DNA of 64,000 nucleotides from assembly GCA_907163345.1 (NCBI GenBank), contig CAJQUN010000032.1, positions 4,626,424-4,690,423 on the forward strand, written 5' to 3'. The DNA comes from Haberlea rhodopensis. Lineage: Eukaryota; Streptophyta; Magnoliopsida; Lamiales; Gesneriaceae. Shown here one piece after another: positions 32,822-42,361 of this stretch. The notes beneath the pieces were generated by a model. That model had not been told where the DNA came from. It saw only the letters and a list, made by a program, of their open reading frames with translations, and did no database searches. Numbering within the stretch: the stretch's first letter is position 1; each line of letters starts with the position of its first letter. The position numbers and the translations under genes were made by a program.

Positions 32822-34811
32822 TGTAAGGACCCTAGTTCCTTAAGTGCGGATAAAAAGGCGTAAAAGAGCTAAACATGCATATAAGGCTATAATGTTCGTG
32901 TTGATGTATTGAGCCGTTAAGATTACAGGCCAAAATAAAATTTCCAAAAGGGATTAATTACATTCCCAACCAATTGAATGTTAATCCTATAGTTTTACAC
33001 TACTCCTAGAGTAGAAACTATACAAAAGAATTAGGCCTGCTATGCCAAAAGCGCTCCTCACTGGCTCACCGCATCAACCCGCTTCAGCCCGTACGCCCAA
33101 AAGTACCTACAGGAACAACCCCAAAACCATGAGCATGTATATAAATCATATTCACAATAATATGATCATAATTCAATGCATAAACCATAATGTGATTCAC
33201 TTCCTGTATGTAACACATATAAAAGCTCCCTTGGTTGTCCCTGCACCATAATTACAATCAATTGATTATAACACCAATAATGTGTGTCATGACATGCATC
33301 CATTCCATGTATACCAATGGCCAATCCCAGTCTTATTATATCAGTGGCATAATACCCCTCGCGTTACATGACAGCGGCATTAATACCCCTCGCTTCGACA
33401 TATTAGCGGCATAATATCCCTCGCATCAACATGACAGCGGCATTATCCTTCGCTTCGACATGTTTGCGGCAAATATTCTTCATCGCTATATATGACAGCG
33501 GCAAGTATTCTATCATCGCTTCGACATGAAGGCGGAAAGTATCCTTCATCACTGTAATATAATCTCGACCCATAATCACATGCAACCATAATGCACATTC
33601 CAATCACGTATGCAACCACAATGCATAATGAGAGCATATGCGCAACCATAATGCATAACCAATTTATAGCGTAATGAATACGTTTTACCGTCCGATGCCC
33701 GTACGTCTCACTACGTACCTTAGTCCCAAAATGTGATGTGTCGTGGACTTTATCTCCTAAGCTGTGTGGCCACCTGGGATGGTTCTACACATTCACACAA
33801 TTCAATATTAGGAGCCAATAATAGTCCAGTATCAAAAATTCCCCAAAAATATTCAAAAACACCATTTTTTGTATCTCGCGATCGATCGCCGCAAAGGGCC
33901 GATCGATCGCGAGATCACACTGCCCGTTATTAAATTTTTCACCTTTCGGCGATGGATCGCCACACTTGGCGCGGTCGATCGCCAGCATCACCGATCGATC
34001 GCCAAGATGTGGCGATCGATCGCCAAATGCCCCTGGATCGCGATCGATCGCCAAAAACGGGCGATCGATCGCTGACCTCTGTACACCGAAATCCACCATT
34101 TTTGCACACCATTTTCAACCCAAACCAACACTTAAACCATCAAACCCACAACATAAATAACATCATATACCTTCAAAATACACCTTAAAACTACCATAGA
34201 TCCAACCTTTAACTCAAATAATACCAACCCATAAAAACCCATTTCAAAACCATACAAAACCACAACAAACTCAATCCAAACACAACAAAAACAACAAGGA
34301 GGCATCCATACCTCTTGGGGACTCCAAATCACCCAATAAATTCCACAAATCAAACTTTTGGACGGATTTCTCTTCACCTCTTTACCAAATTTCGAAAATG
34401 TGAGGTAGAGAAGGGTTTTGGATGAGTTAATTGGGAAAGTAGAAAATGAAGGTATAAGGGGGATTGGGGTATAAGTGGGTTGGGTTTAATTAAATTACAC
34501 CCCACAATTCCATGGTGTATAAAACACCCCAACATGATATTTTAAAAGGCATTTTACCATAATGCACCAAAATCACAATTAAAACATAATTCACCCAAAT
34601 AATCACAAACCATTTCATTTAAACCATTAAAATCCCCAATTACCCAACATGCATAACATGCACCCCGAAATGCTCTACCGGGTCACTCCTACCATGTGAC
34701 TAAGCATTTCACCAAGATAATTAATGCCAACACAATTATTAATTATCACCATAAAAATCACATAAACATAATTAACGCCCAATTGCAATTAATCATTTCG
34801 GGGATATCACA
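32822..34811 (-). repeat. LTR B of Tekay-B (1990 bp)
   Basis: TG...CA ends; nearly identical to LTR A. It carries the predicted intron (34311 to 33107, minus), the hairpin array (33342-33554) and the palindrome array (33877-34073). A 13-bp deletion removes the inverted repeat in the 41-bp gap of the palindrome array. The outer edge abuts Tat sequence GCAGGGCC. Confidence 0.9.
33877..34073. repeat. Array of GCGATCGATCGC palindromes in LTR B
   Basis: The same eight sites as LTR A are present, with the gap between sites six and seven shortened from 41 to 28 bp. The third site reads GATGGATC here. Confidence 0.93.
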
Positions 34812-35572
34812 GCAGGGCCACTACGGGTCGGAGAGCTCGAAAGCCCAGACCCCGAGGCATCTGCGGCCGATCCCTAAGGGCGGCCCCGGAAGTAGAGGAT
34901 GTTGAAGTAGACATAAAAAGTAAATTTAATTAAAGCAGGGGCGGAGAACTTACAGAAGGTAAGTGTGCGAATGGGGCGGAAGGAAACGAATAGCGTGAGA
35001 AAAGGGGTGCAAATGAGGATGGAGGCGCAATTTATGAGCAGCCGAAAGATTGGGCCACTAGGGCGAGGCCCATTTCGATGGCCAGGATCGAAGGAGTTCA
35101 AACGTCTCAAACGTGGATGCTGACGCGTGGCAACCACATTGATTGGATGTACATCAACGGTCACATTTGGCTGACAACCTGTCTTGTCAAGGGTTAAGAA
35201 TTTGAATATCTGACAGCTCGGTTCGGGCCTCGATCTAAAAAGGATAGTCGAGAACAGCGTTACTCTAGCTCGACTAGAGGGGGATACTCATGATATCCGG
35301 ATAAGAGGTCAGTCTGGTCTCGGTCCTTACTCGAGCATAACATCAGCCGCAAGTGCTCAGCTCGGGAATTATCTCCTTGCCTTAGGTGGAGCGCACCCTG
35401 TAGTGTTCAGCTCGGGAAATATGTTCGTATCCGGGGAGGATTGCCCACGATAGTGCTCAGCTCGGCAGGTGTCTTCACCCCTGCTTGGTTGAACCTGACT
35501 TAGCCAGGGTTGTTATCCCGACTTTAAATAGTTGCACTAGCCTCTCCTTCAGAATTCTGGAAGGTATTTTGG
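34812..35572 (+). repeat. Right copy of the 761-bp Tat duplication
   Basis: Matches 16867-17627. It starts exactly at the outer edge of LTR B, which marks the original Tekay-B insertion point in Tat, and it continues without a break into more Tat sequence. Confidence 0.9.
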
Positions 35573-36023
35573 ACACTAGTGTGGTCCTCCACCCGGGCTA
35601 CCTATAACAGAATTTTATTCCCCAGCAGGGGACCACTCGCAAAGGGACCAATCAGATAACGACTAGTGTTCTGGGAATATTTTCTGGTACTATTGAGATC
35701 TCGTAGGTAGTGCGCCGTACAAGGGGTACAATGTTTGTTGGTGGTCCCCACTTTCTGAAACACCAGCAGCTAGTGGAGTACTCGCATTGGTCCCCCGAGG
35801 TCCCTGCCGGCCATAACAGGTTACTTTTTCTCTCACCGCCCAGTATATATATGGGGGGCATCAGGTTTGAAAAAGGACTTTTTTTCCCATTATTTCCATA
35901 CAAAAACGTTTTTATTTCCTACATCTTATATCCGATATCCTGACTTGATCGTCGGAGGGGCCCCGCCGGAGATCCCTCTCCGGCCCCTTTCTAACCTTTT
36001 TCTTTCAGGACCGCTCATCTCCA
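35291..36023 (+). repeat. Probable Tat 3' LTR (right copy)
   Basis: It starts TGATATCCGG after a purine tract (AGAGGGGGATA). It contains CAGTATATATATGG near 35842 as a TATA-like element and a GC-rich inverted segment near 35950-35985 (GGAGGGGCC...GGCCCC). It probably ends ..CATCTCCA at about 36023. Both ends are inferred because the 5' LTR is not in the window. Confidence 0.5.
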
Positions 36024-36026
36024 GTA

Positions 36027-36031
36027 GGGGA
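36027..36031. repeat. Target-site duplication GGGGA (left of solo LTR)
   Basis: GGGGA here and at 38000-38004 flanks 36032-37999. Confidence 0.9.
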
Positions 36032-36776
36032 TGTGATGTCCCCGAAATGATTAATTGCAATTAAGGCATTAATTACGTTTATGTGATTAATTATGTGGAT
36101 AATTGATTTACGTGTTGAAATTAATTATCACGATGAAATGCTTAGTCACATGATAGGCATGACCCGGGGGGTTACGTTTCAAGGTGCATGTTATGCATGA
36201 TAGAAAATGAGGTGTTAACATGATTTAATTGTGTTGATTGTTAATTATGAGGAAAGTATGGATTCAATGAAGTTGGTTGCATTTTTGTAAAATGCTTTTA
36301 AAATACCATGTTGGGGTATTTTATACATCATGTTAATTTTGGGTACAATTTAATTAACCCATATACCCCACTACACCCTCCTTCCCCTCACTTTACCCTT
36401 TCCCTCAAAAATCCCCAATTCATTCCCAAAAACCTTCCCATTCCCCATTTTCGAAATCCTCCAAGGAAGGAGAAGGAAAGTTCCACAAAACTTGTGTTTG
36501 TGTGATTCTTGTCAAGATTTGGAGTCTTCAAGAGGTATGGAACCCTTCCTAAAGTTTTTATGAAGTTTGGATTTGAAATGGGATGATTTTGAAGTGATTT
36601 ATGTGGGTTTGGTTGGGTATGTGTTGTATGTTGTTGGGGTATGATTTTTGAAGTGTTTTATGTGGGTTTTAGTGGGTTATGATGTTGTTGATGTTGTAGG
36701 AAAGTTTGGTTTTGTAAGGTATGAGGATGAGCTCGAAAAATATACAAAAATGGCGAAAAATCGCTCACCAGCAGGT

Positions 36777-36926
36777 GGCGATCGATCGCCTGAAATGAGG
36801 CGATCGATCGCCGATGGCCATTAGCCATTTCGCGTAGCAGGCGATCGATCGCCTTAAATGAAGCGATCGATCGCCGCAAGGCAAAAGAGCGAGGCGATCG
36901 ATCGCCTCAAGTAGCGATCGATCGCC
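36777..36926. repeat. Array of six GCGATCGATCGC palindromes in the solo LTR
   Basis: Starts are at 36778, 36800, 36841, 36863, 36894 and 36914; spacings are 22, 41, 22, 31 and 20 bp. All six are perfect 12-mers. The 41-bp gap holds ATGGC..GCCAT. Confidence 0.96.
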
Positions 36927-37199
36927 ACTGTGTAAAACATGGAAAATGATGATTTTTGTTGAATTTTTGGTATTTGGCTATTGTTTAGCTTCTAATATCG
37001 ATTTGTATGGTTGTGTGGAACCATCCCACGGGGTAAGATGCTCATATGGTAAGAGGTCATACGATGTTATTGTGTGGTAAGATGCCACGGGGTAAGATGC
37101 ACATATGCATGAAGGTAAATCATGGTCAACAAAAAGAGTTAACGAATAACCAACAAGTTTACTTAACCAAGACTTCGTACATTTACTGTTATATTTTGT

Positions 37200-37520
37200 T
37201 ATGATGCTTATATGATGATGATGTTATAAGATGATGATGTTATAAGATGATGATACTATAAGATGATGATGCTCATATGATGATGATGTTATAAGATGAT
37301 GATGTTATAAGATGATGATACTATAAGATGATGATGCTTATATGATGATGATGTTATGAGATGCTTATATGATGATGATGTTATGAGATGATGATATTAT
37401 AAGATGATGATGCTATAAGATGGTGATGCTTATATGATGATGATGTTATAAGATGATGATATTTATAAGATGATAATGCTTATATGATGATGATGTTATA
37501 AGATGATGATGATATTTATA
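37200..37520 (+). repeat. CTTATA/TATAAG hairpin array in the solo LTR
   Basis: Repeats of TGATGATG separate CTTATA and TATAAG arms, giving potential 6-bp stems with 10-15 nt loops. Some units have ACTATAAG instead. The array occupies the same place in the intron as the AGCGG..CCGCT arrays of the other families. Confidence 0.75.
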
Positions 37521-39357
37521 AAACGGTGATTTTAATCATTCATGTCAAGAATTAATGATTATATGCATGGCTATGAAACAGGGACAACCAAAGAGGGTTA
37601 ATGCAATTAACCAGGAAGTATATGTTACCAATTATTTTTCATGCATTTATTCATATGCCATTGCCTTATGATGTTAAGTAACGATGTACATGCTCATGAT
37701 GGGTTGTTCCTGTAGGTACACTTTTGGACTAAAGGACTAAGGGCCGGGTTGAGGCAGTGAACTATGAGGAGCATGAAAGATGTTAGGATTCAGGATTCTG
37801 GATAGTCTCTACTCTACTAGTAGTATAATTCTATCGATTTGACATTCGTTTTGAGAATGTAATTAATTAAGTTGAAATTTCATTTTTGGCCCGTAATCTT
37901 ATTAGCTCAAAGTTACAACCGGAACCCTTAAGAGGTTATGAATGCATGATTAGTCCATAATACGTGTATAATATGATGTTAAGGTAGGAAGACCCTACAG
38001 GGGAGGAGCTATTGTTAGCCAAGGAAGCCACCTACAAAAATCCGAGGTAACACGTTGATTTCTCACATGTGTATTTCACAATTTATGAGCAACTAAAAAG
38101 TTTCCTTGGTGCTGATGGTGAGTTCATCATTGTTTTGTTTTGTATCTTCTATAATGGATGTCAAAATGTTTTTTTTCTTGTGTTGAGTGTACCTTAACTT
38201 TATGTCTATGGAATTATAGATGTGAATCATCATCTCTCAGTTGGTGCTAATATGTTGGCTGCTTCCGGTGCGACTACAATGGCAAGTTGGCAACAAATCC
38301 TCTCTGGATTTTCAAGACAATATTTCAAGTATGCTTATTTCTAGCATCCCATCCCTTTCTATGTGGAATAATATAAGTTATTTTGCTGGTAATATGGTCA
38401 GCCGTTAGCATATGGGACTAAGCTGACCCAGTTGTAGCTTCTGGCTTGAACCAAAGTATTTATGGAGACTTTTTTTTTGTTTTTTTTTTGTTTTGGTTTA
38501 TTGTTTGATCATCAAGCTCCTGATTTATATAGAAACATGTTCTGTACATGAATGAAGTATGTAGGAATTGGAATAGGTGAATGAAATTATGGAATCTTCA
38601 GTTCGGCATTGTCGCCATGGAGATGACCTTTTGTTTTTTGCAGATCTTATTGAAACTTGAATTGGTTGTTTCAGTTTAATTTCATTCTTTTAGTCTGCGT
38701 GACTGTCGCCAGTTTAGTTGTTTGCTTTAAACTTATTGACTCAAAATTATGACGACATGAGAAATTGTTCAACGTAAAATAATTTCATTTCAAATGAATT
38801 TTGTAATTCATTTTTGTGGCAACTTAAATTTAAATTCCTAGCTAGTTTTTTACTAAAGGTTAACTGGTAATGATGTTACAATCTAATACCGTTATGGGTT
38901 CAAACTTCAAACATTATGAACACGATCCTCCTAGTCAAAATACAAATGTTTGGTGTCAATATTTTATATTTCGCAATTAGATTGAGTCTAGTCATTACTA
39001 ACACAAGAAATGAGAAGAGATGTGGTGGCAGGCACACATGGCCATGGACCCTAGGCTTACCCCAATTTAAATTTTTTAAATTTTTTTAAGGGAAATCAGG
39101 CCGATACCCTATAGAGAAAGAGTATTCATCCTATTCTGGATAAAAAACTTTCAATCATTTAAGTCCACTTTAGGTTCAAATGACCAAAACACCCTTAAGA
39201 TAGCCAAAGAGGATTTGAAAATCTGGGAAGAAATATGTTGCCATAGCTGCTCCTCACACATCACTATTATTATAACATGGAAGATTTTCAGAACTCCAGA
39301 AATTGGGCAGGCAAAGACGCAGCCTATTGTTGTGGCTTTTGATCACCAGGTTGTGTT

Positions 39358-39690
39358 TTAGTTTTGGTTTCCTGTATAATTTTCTTGCTTTGTAGCCGCG
39401 AATCGTGCGTGCCTTTTGTGGGGTATGACTTTGGTGGAGCTTTTTCATATTTTGTTGTTTTTAGTTGTGATTCATTGGCGGCCGCTCTTGTTTGCTCACA
39501 TTTTCCAGAATTTACCAGGTTTTGTTTTAAGTTTTGGTTTCCTGTACAATTTTCTTGTTTTGTAGTCGAGATTCGTGCATGCCTTTTGTGGGGTATGGCT
39601 TTGGTAGAGCTTTTTCATATTTTGTTGTTTTTAATTGTGATTCATTGGCATCCGCACTCGTTTGCTCACAGTTTCCAAAATTTACAGCCT
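39358..39690 (+). repeat. Tandem duplication, two diverged ~165-bp copies
   Basis: GTTTTGGTTTCCTGTA at 39361 recurs at 39534, and the sequences that follow correspond through GTTTGCTCACA and beyond (39358-39525 and 39534-39690) with many substitutions. Confidence 0.85.
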
Positions 39691-40295
39691 GACAGTAAAA
39701 TCTGCAATGAATACGACGACCCAGATAAAATGTAACTGTTGCACGAAATTTATAAAAAGTAACTGGTGCACGAAACTTATCTAAATTAATTGGTGCACGA
39801 AACTTATAAAATGTAACTGGTGCACGAAACTTATCTAAAATAGCTGGTGCACGAACTTATAAAAGTAATTAATGCACGAACATATAAAGGTAACTTGTGC
39901 ACGGACTTAGAAAATTAACTGGTGCACGAATCTTAAACTAACTGGTGCCTGAACATGCACGAACAAACCAGGTGCACGTATTTTACCACATTATGCTCAG
40001 TAGTTAATTTTACAAGTCCGTGCAACAGTTACTTTTATATGTTCGTGTATCAATTACTTTAATAAGTTCGTGCACCCGTTAGTTTATATAAGTTTCGTGC
40101 ACCGGTTACTTTATATAAGTTTCGTGCACCGATTACTTTTCATAAGTTTCGTGTACCAGTTATTTTTCATAAATTTCACGCACAAGTTATTTTTTATAAG
40201 TTTCATGCACCAGTTACTTTTTATAAATTTCGCGCATCAGTTTTTTTTCCTCTGGTCGTCGTCTTCTTGACATGTTTTGTTGTTAGGCTGTAAAT
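39684..40295. mobile_element. Fold-back element: mirrored tandem repeats with terminal inverted repeats
   Basis: The left half has repeated AACTGGTGCACGAAACTTAT units (about 39725-39980). The right half has the reverse complement units GTTTCGTGCACCAGTTA (about 40010-40245). The outer edges are imperfect inverted repeats: ACAGCCTGAC..ACGACGACCCAG at left, and CTGGTCGTCGTC..GTTAGGCTGT at right. There is no coding frame. This fits a non-autonomous fold-back/MITE-like DNA transposon. Confidence 0.7.
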
Positions 40296-40984
40296 TTTCG
40301 TATTCATTATGGGCTTAGCCCAATTTGGTTTATAATTCTTTAACCAATTTGGTCAAGCCCAAATTATTACTAATGTTTTTTTAATATTATATTTATTTTA
40401 GTCTACCCAACTAGTCTACCCAACTATAAAATCCTGGTTTCGCCCCTGCTTCATGTCTTGTGATCATGTGGTGTGTGCAGTGGTCTTGTGCCGGCTTTGG
40501 CTGGTGTTAGTTACGTTGCGATTCAATTTCCAACATATGAGAAGATAAATTGTTACTTGGCTGATAGAGGTACTTAAAAGAGTCCCAAATTCTCTTTTAA
40601 AAGCACCCTTTTAATGTTTCTGTTCTTTAATTTATTCTGATTCTGATGATGGTAGAATATGACGATGGATGAACTTAGCGTGAGTGACGTCGCAGTGGTT
40701 TCATCCTGAAATGAATCGTCATTACTTTGACCACTGAATGCATGTGCGGTCGAGGCTTCAGGAGCAAGGAACCATTCTGAAAAGCGGTATTCTGGTGGTG
40801 TTGGCTGCATTAGGAAAATCTTCCAGCAAGATGGAATCGCTGGTTTTTATCGAGTTGTGACACCAACCTCCTCAGAACCACACCAGCTGCTGTGATCACG
40901 TTTACCAGTTTTGAAATGATTCACCACTTCCTCGTAAAGTATTCCCTCCCGATCCTGAATCTTTGTGAAACCACAGCTCTCTAA

Positions 40985-41187
40985 ATTGAGTTCAAGCATT
41001 CATGACTGTCATTTTAGCTCATAAATTATAAGTTTTCCTTGATTGCTTCTGTATTCCAACAGTTATAAGAGCAAATATTCCGACTTCAATGATAATGATG
41101 ATAAAATCATATGACTGATATACCCGATTACAGATTGTGCTAAAAGATATACATAATACATGTTGGGAAAATAACTTCATATTTTCG
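40985..41187 (+). other. Interval after carrier remnant, nothing recognised
   Basis: AT-rich DNA, possibly the old 3' untranslated region of the carrier gene. I see no gene or repeat in it. Confidence 0.4.
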
Positions 41188-41478
41188 CCGCTTACGCTGG
41201 TTTGGTCATGTTCGACGTAGGCCCAGCAGTGCACCTGTGAGTCGAGTTGAGTCCATGGATTTCGACCAGTTCATGGGAGCGAGAGGACGACCGAAGAAGA
41301 CATAGCTCGAAGTTATATGCAAAGATTTGGAGTGCAAGGGGATTACAGAAGATACGTTGATTGATAGAAGCATTTGGAGAAGACAGACGCATGTGTCCGA
41401 TCCGACTTGATTCCCTCTATTGTTCATGTAGCCTACCCCAATTCATTGGGATTAAAGGCATAGTTGTTGTTGTAGATT
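41188..41478 (+). mobile_element. 5'-truncated LINE, 3' end only
   Basis: The frame 41188-41409 reads RRLRWFGHVRRRP..GARGRPKKT, an in-frame stop, then ICKDL..WRRQTHVSDPT and stop. This resembles the C-terminal end of plant non-LTR retrotransposon reverse transcriptases. A short untranslated tail follows, ending in TTGTTGTTGT, as in plant RTE-like LINEs. Only the last ~290 bp remain, and one Trp codon has become a stop (KKT*LEV). Confidence 0.7.
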
Positions 41479-42060
41479 TGTGGGAGCAAAAAATAAATGC
41501 AGAATAAAAACACACAAGATTTACGTGGTTTGGGAAAAATAAGCCTACGTCCATGGGACTGCTGCAGATCTTTTACTGGAGAAAAATATACAATTGTTTA
41601 CACACACTGACAACACTTAATCTGAAAAACACTCAGAAAATTATTCATCAATTTTCTCTCACTAGTATTTTTACTCTGATTGCACTATTATTGTATTTTT
41701 CTCTCTACAATATTTGGATGTAATTTCTGAATGAAATTACATCTCTATTTATAGAGTTTCTTCACGCATTTCTCACCAAAAAGTCTTCACGGGTGCCAGA
41801 TTTTTCTTTTTGGCCAGCCAAAAAAGTCCCCTTTTTTTCTCTTCTTTTTCTTCGATTCTTTTTCAAAAGATGTGGCCAAATTTTTCTTCTCTTTTTGTCA
41901 AACTTAACTTTTGACAAAACATAAGTTTTTGGCCAAAATTTTCTTTTGTGGGTCATTGTCATTTGACTAACAATCTCCCACATGAACACTGATCTCAACC
42001 TGTCTTCACAGTTCGATCAATGCATCAGCCTCTTCTTGTCTGTCAATCTAGCCAGCCAAC
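41479..42060 (-). mobile_element. Copia LTR remnant with polypurine tract
   Basis: 41479-41972 (TGTGGGAGC ... GACTAACA) has LTR-like ends. It is followed by ATCTCCCACATG, which on the minus strand is a polypurine tract (GTGGGAGAT) of the kind seen next to the Angela-like LTR at 58417. About 90 bp of internal-looking sequence follows. The LTR edge touches the LINE tail, so it may have inserted there. The other LTR is absent. Confidence 0.55.
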
Positions 42061-42237
42061 TGCTGGCTTTCTAAATATGGCAAAATACAAAATTTAAAAA
42101 AAAATCAGATTTTTTAAAAATATTCACTGAACCAAACAGGGCTTTTAATTGAGGAAACCATAATCCCCAAATTTTACAAACCCTAATCCAAATCCCATAG
42201 TCAAACGTCGCCGCCACCTCCACCGGACTCATCCTCA

Positions 42238-42354
42238 ATGGCCGACGACAGCTCACAGTCTGACGACCATTGCCATGCCATAGCGGAACCAAAATCGACA
42301 TCGGCAGCCACGAATCGCGAAAATTGTCGTGATATTTTCACTGTTTCGAGTTAG
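42238..42354 (+). pseudogene. Possible first exon of a host gene, cut by element D
   Basis: An ATG follows a 5'-UTR-like stretch (AACCCTAATCC, CGCCGCCACCTCCACCGG). The 38-codon frame starts MADDSSQSDDHCHA, is Ser/Asp-rich and ends TAG seven bases before the LTR of element D. GC content is higher than in the neighbouring elements. It could be the start of a plant gene continuing beyond element D, outside the window. I do not recognise the family. Confidence 0.35.
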
Positions 42355-42361
42355 GGCGATT

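Larger units (their letters stand above)
17628..34811 (-). mobile_element. Tekay-B complex: rearranged minus-strand chromovirus with two gag copies and two LTRs
   Basis: In plus coordinates the order is truncated gag A, primer site, LTR A (18872-20874), polypurine tract, pol (20945-24280), Athila-like insertion (24281-31412), gag B, primer site, LTR B (32822-34811). In sense direction this is LTR-gag-[insert]-pol-LTR-gag. A single insertion cannot give a second gag beyond the 3' LTR. Together with the duplicated Tat flank this implies an LTR-LTR recombination dimer followed by loss of its left part, or an assembly joining two haplotypes. Confidence 0.8.
10814..36023 (+). mobile_element. Tat-type Ty3/gypsy element, interrupted by the Tekay-B complex
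   Basis: Tat sequence runs from 10814 to 17627 and again from 34812 to about 36023. The Tekay-B complex lies between the two blocks. The first block holds RT, RNase H, a second (aRNH-type) RNase H and integrase, then a minisatellite, an antisense ORF region and a probable 3' LTR start. The second block repeats 761 bp of the first and continues through the probable LTR end. The 5' part (gag, protease, 5' LTR) should lie left of the window. The dual RNase H is the hallmark of the Tat lineage. Confidence 0.8.
36535..37715 (+). other. Predicted intron inside the solo LTR
   Basis: Donor CAAGAG|GTATGG and acceptor GTTCCTGTAG|GTAC are the same as in LTR A and B. Length 1181 bp. Flanking sequences are conserved, but the middle differs. 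Inference from splice sites. Confidence 0.5.
36032..37999 (+). mobile_element. Solo LTR of a Tekay-B-related family (1968 bp)
   Basis: It starts TGTGATGTCC, ends ACCCTACA and is flanked by GGGGA duplications with no internal sequence, so it is the product of LTR-LTR recombination. It aligns by eye with LTR A over its first 200 bp, around the donor site and after the acceptor site, but is clearly diverged. It carries the predicted intron, a six-site palindrome array and a hairpin array with a different stem. Confidence 0.9.
38336..40480 (+). other. Long interval between carrier-gene exons, no coding sequence
   Basis: About 2.1 kb separate two carrier-gene exon remnants and at least one exon between them is missing. 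It holds AT-rich intron-like DNA, a roughly 165-bp tandem duplication (39358-39690) and a fold-back element (39684-40295). Short frames here show no family resemblance. Confidence 0.6.
38069..40984 (+). pseudogene. Decayed plant NAD+ carrier-like gene (mitochondrial carrier family), 3' part
   Basis: Exon-like pieces match the second half of plant NDT-type NAD+ transporters. They are: YFTIYEQLKSFLGAD (38072-38117, donor GT); HHLSVGANMLAASGATT then ATNPLWIFKTIFQ (38220-38335, with a frameshifting insertion between); SGLVPALAGVSYVAIQFPTYE (40481-40569, after acceptor TGTGCAG); DELSVSDVAVVSS (about 40670-40704); RLQEQG..HSEKRYSGG to FYR (40758-40850); and TTPAAVITFTSFEM (about 40880-40920), stop at 40982. 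Such proteins have six membrane helices and the PxxxxK carrier motif (PLWIFK here). A stop follows VVSS and at least two frameshifts are present. The 5' exons would lie left of the Tat element, outside the window. Confidence 0.75.

Noticed and set aside
39364..39735. 123-codon frame in the carrier-gene interval
   Set aside because: It spans a tandem duplication with no family resemblance and biased composition; chance frame.
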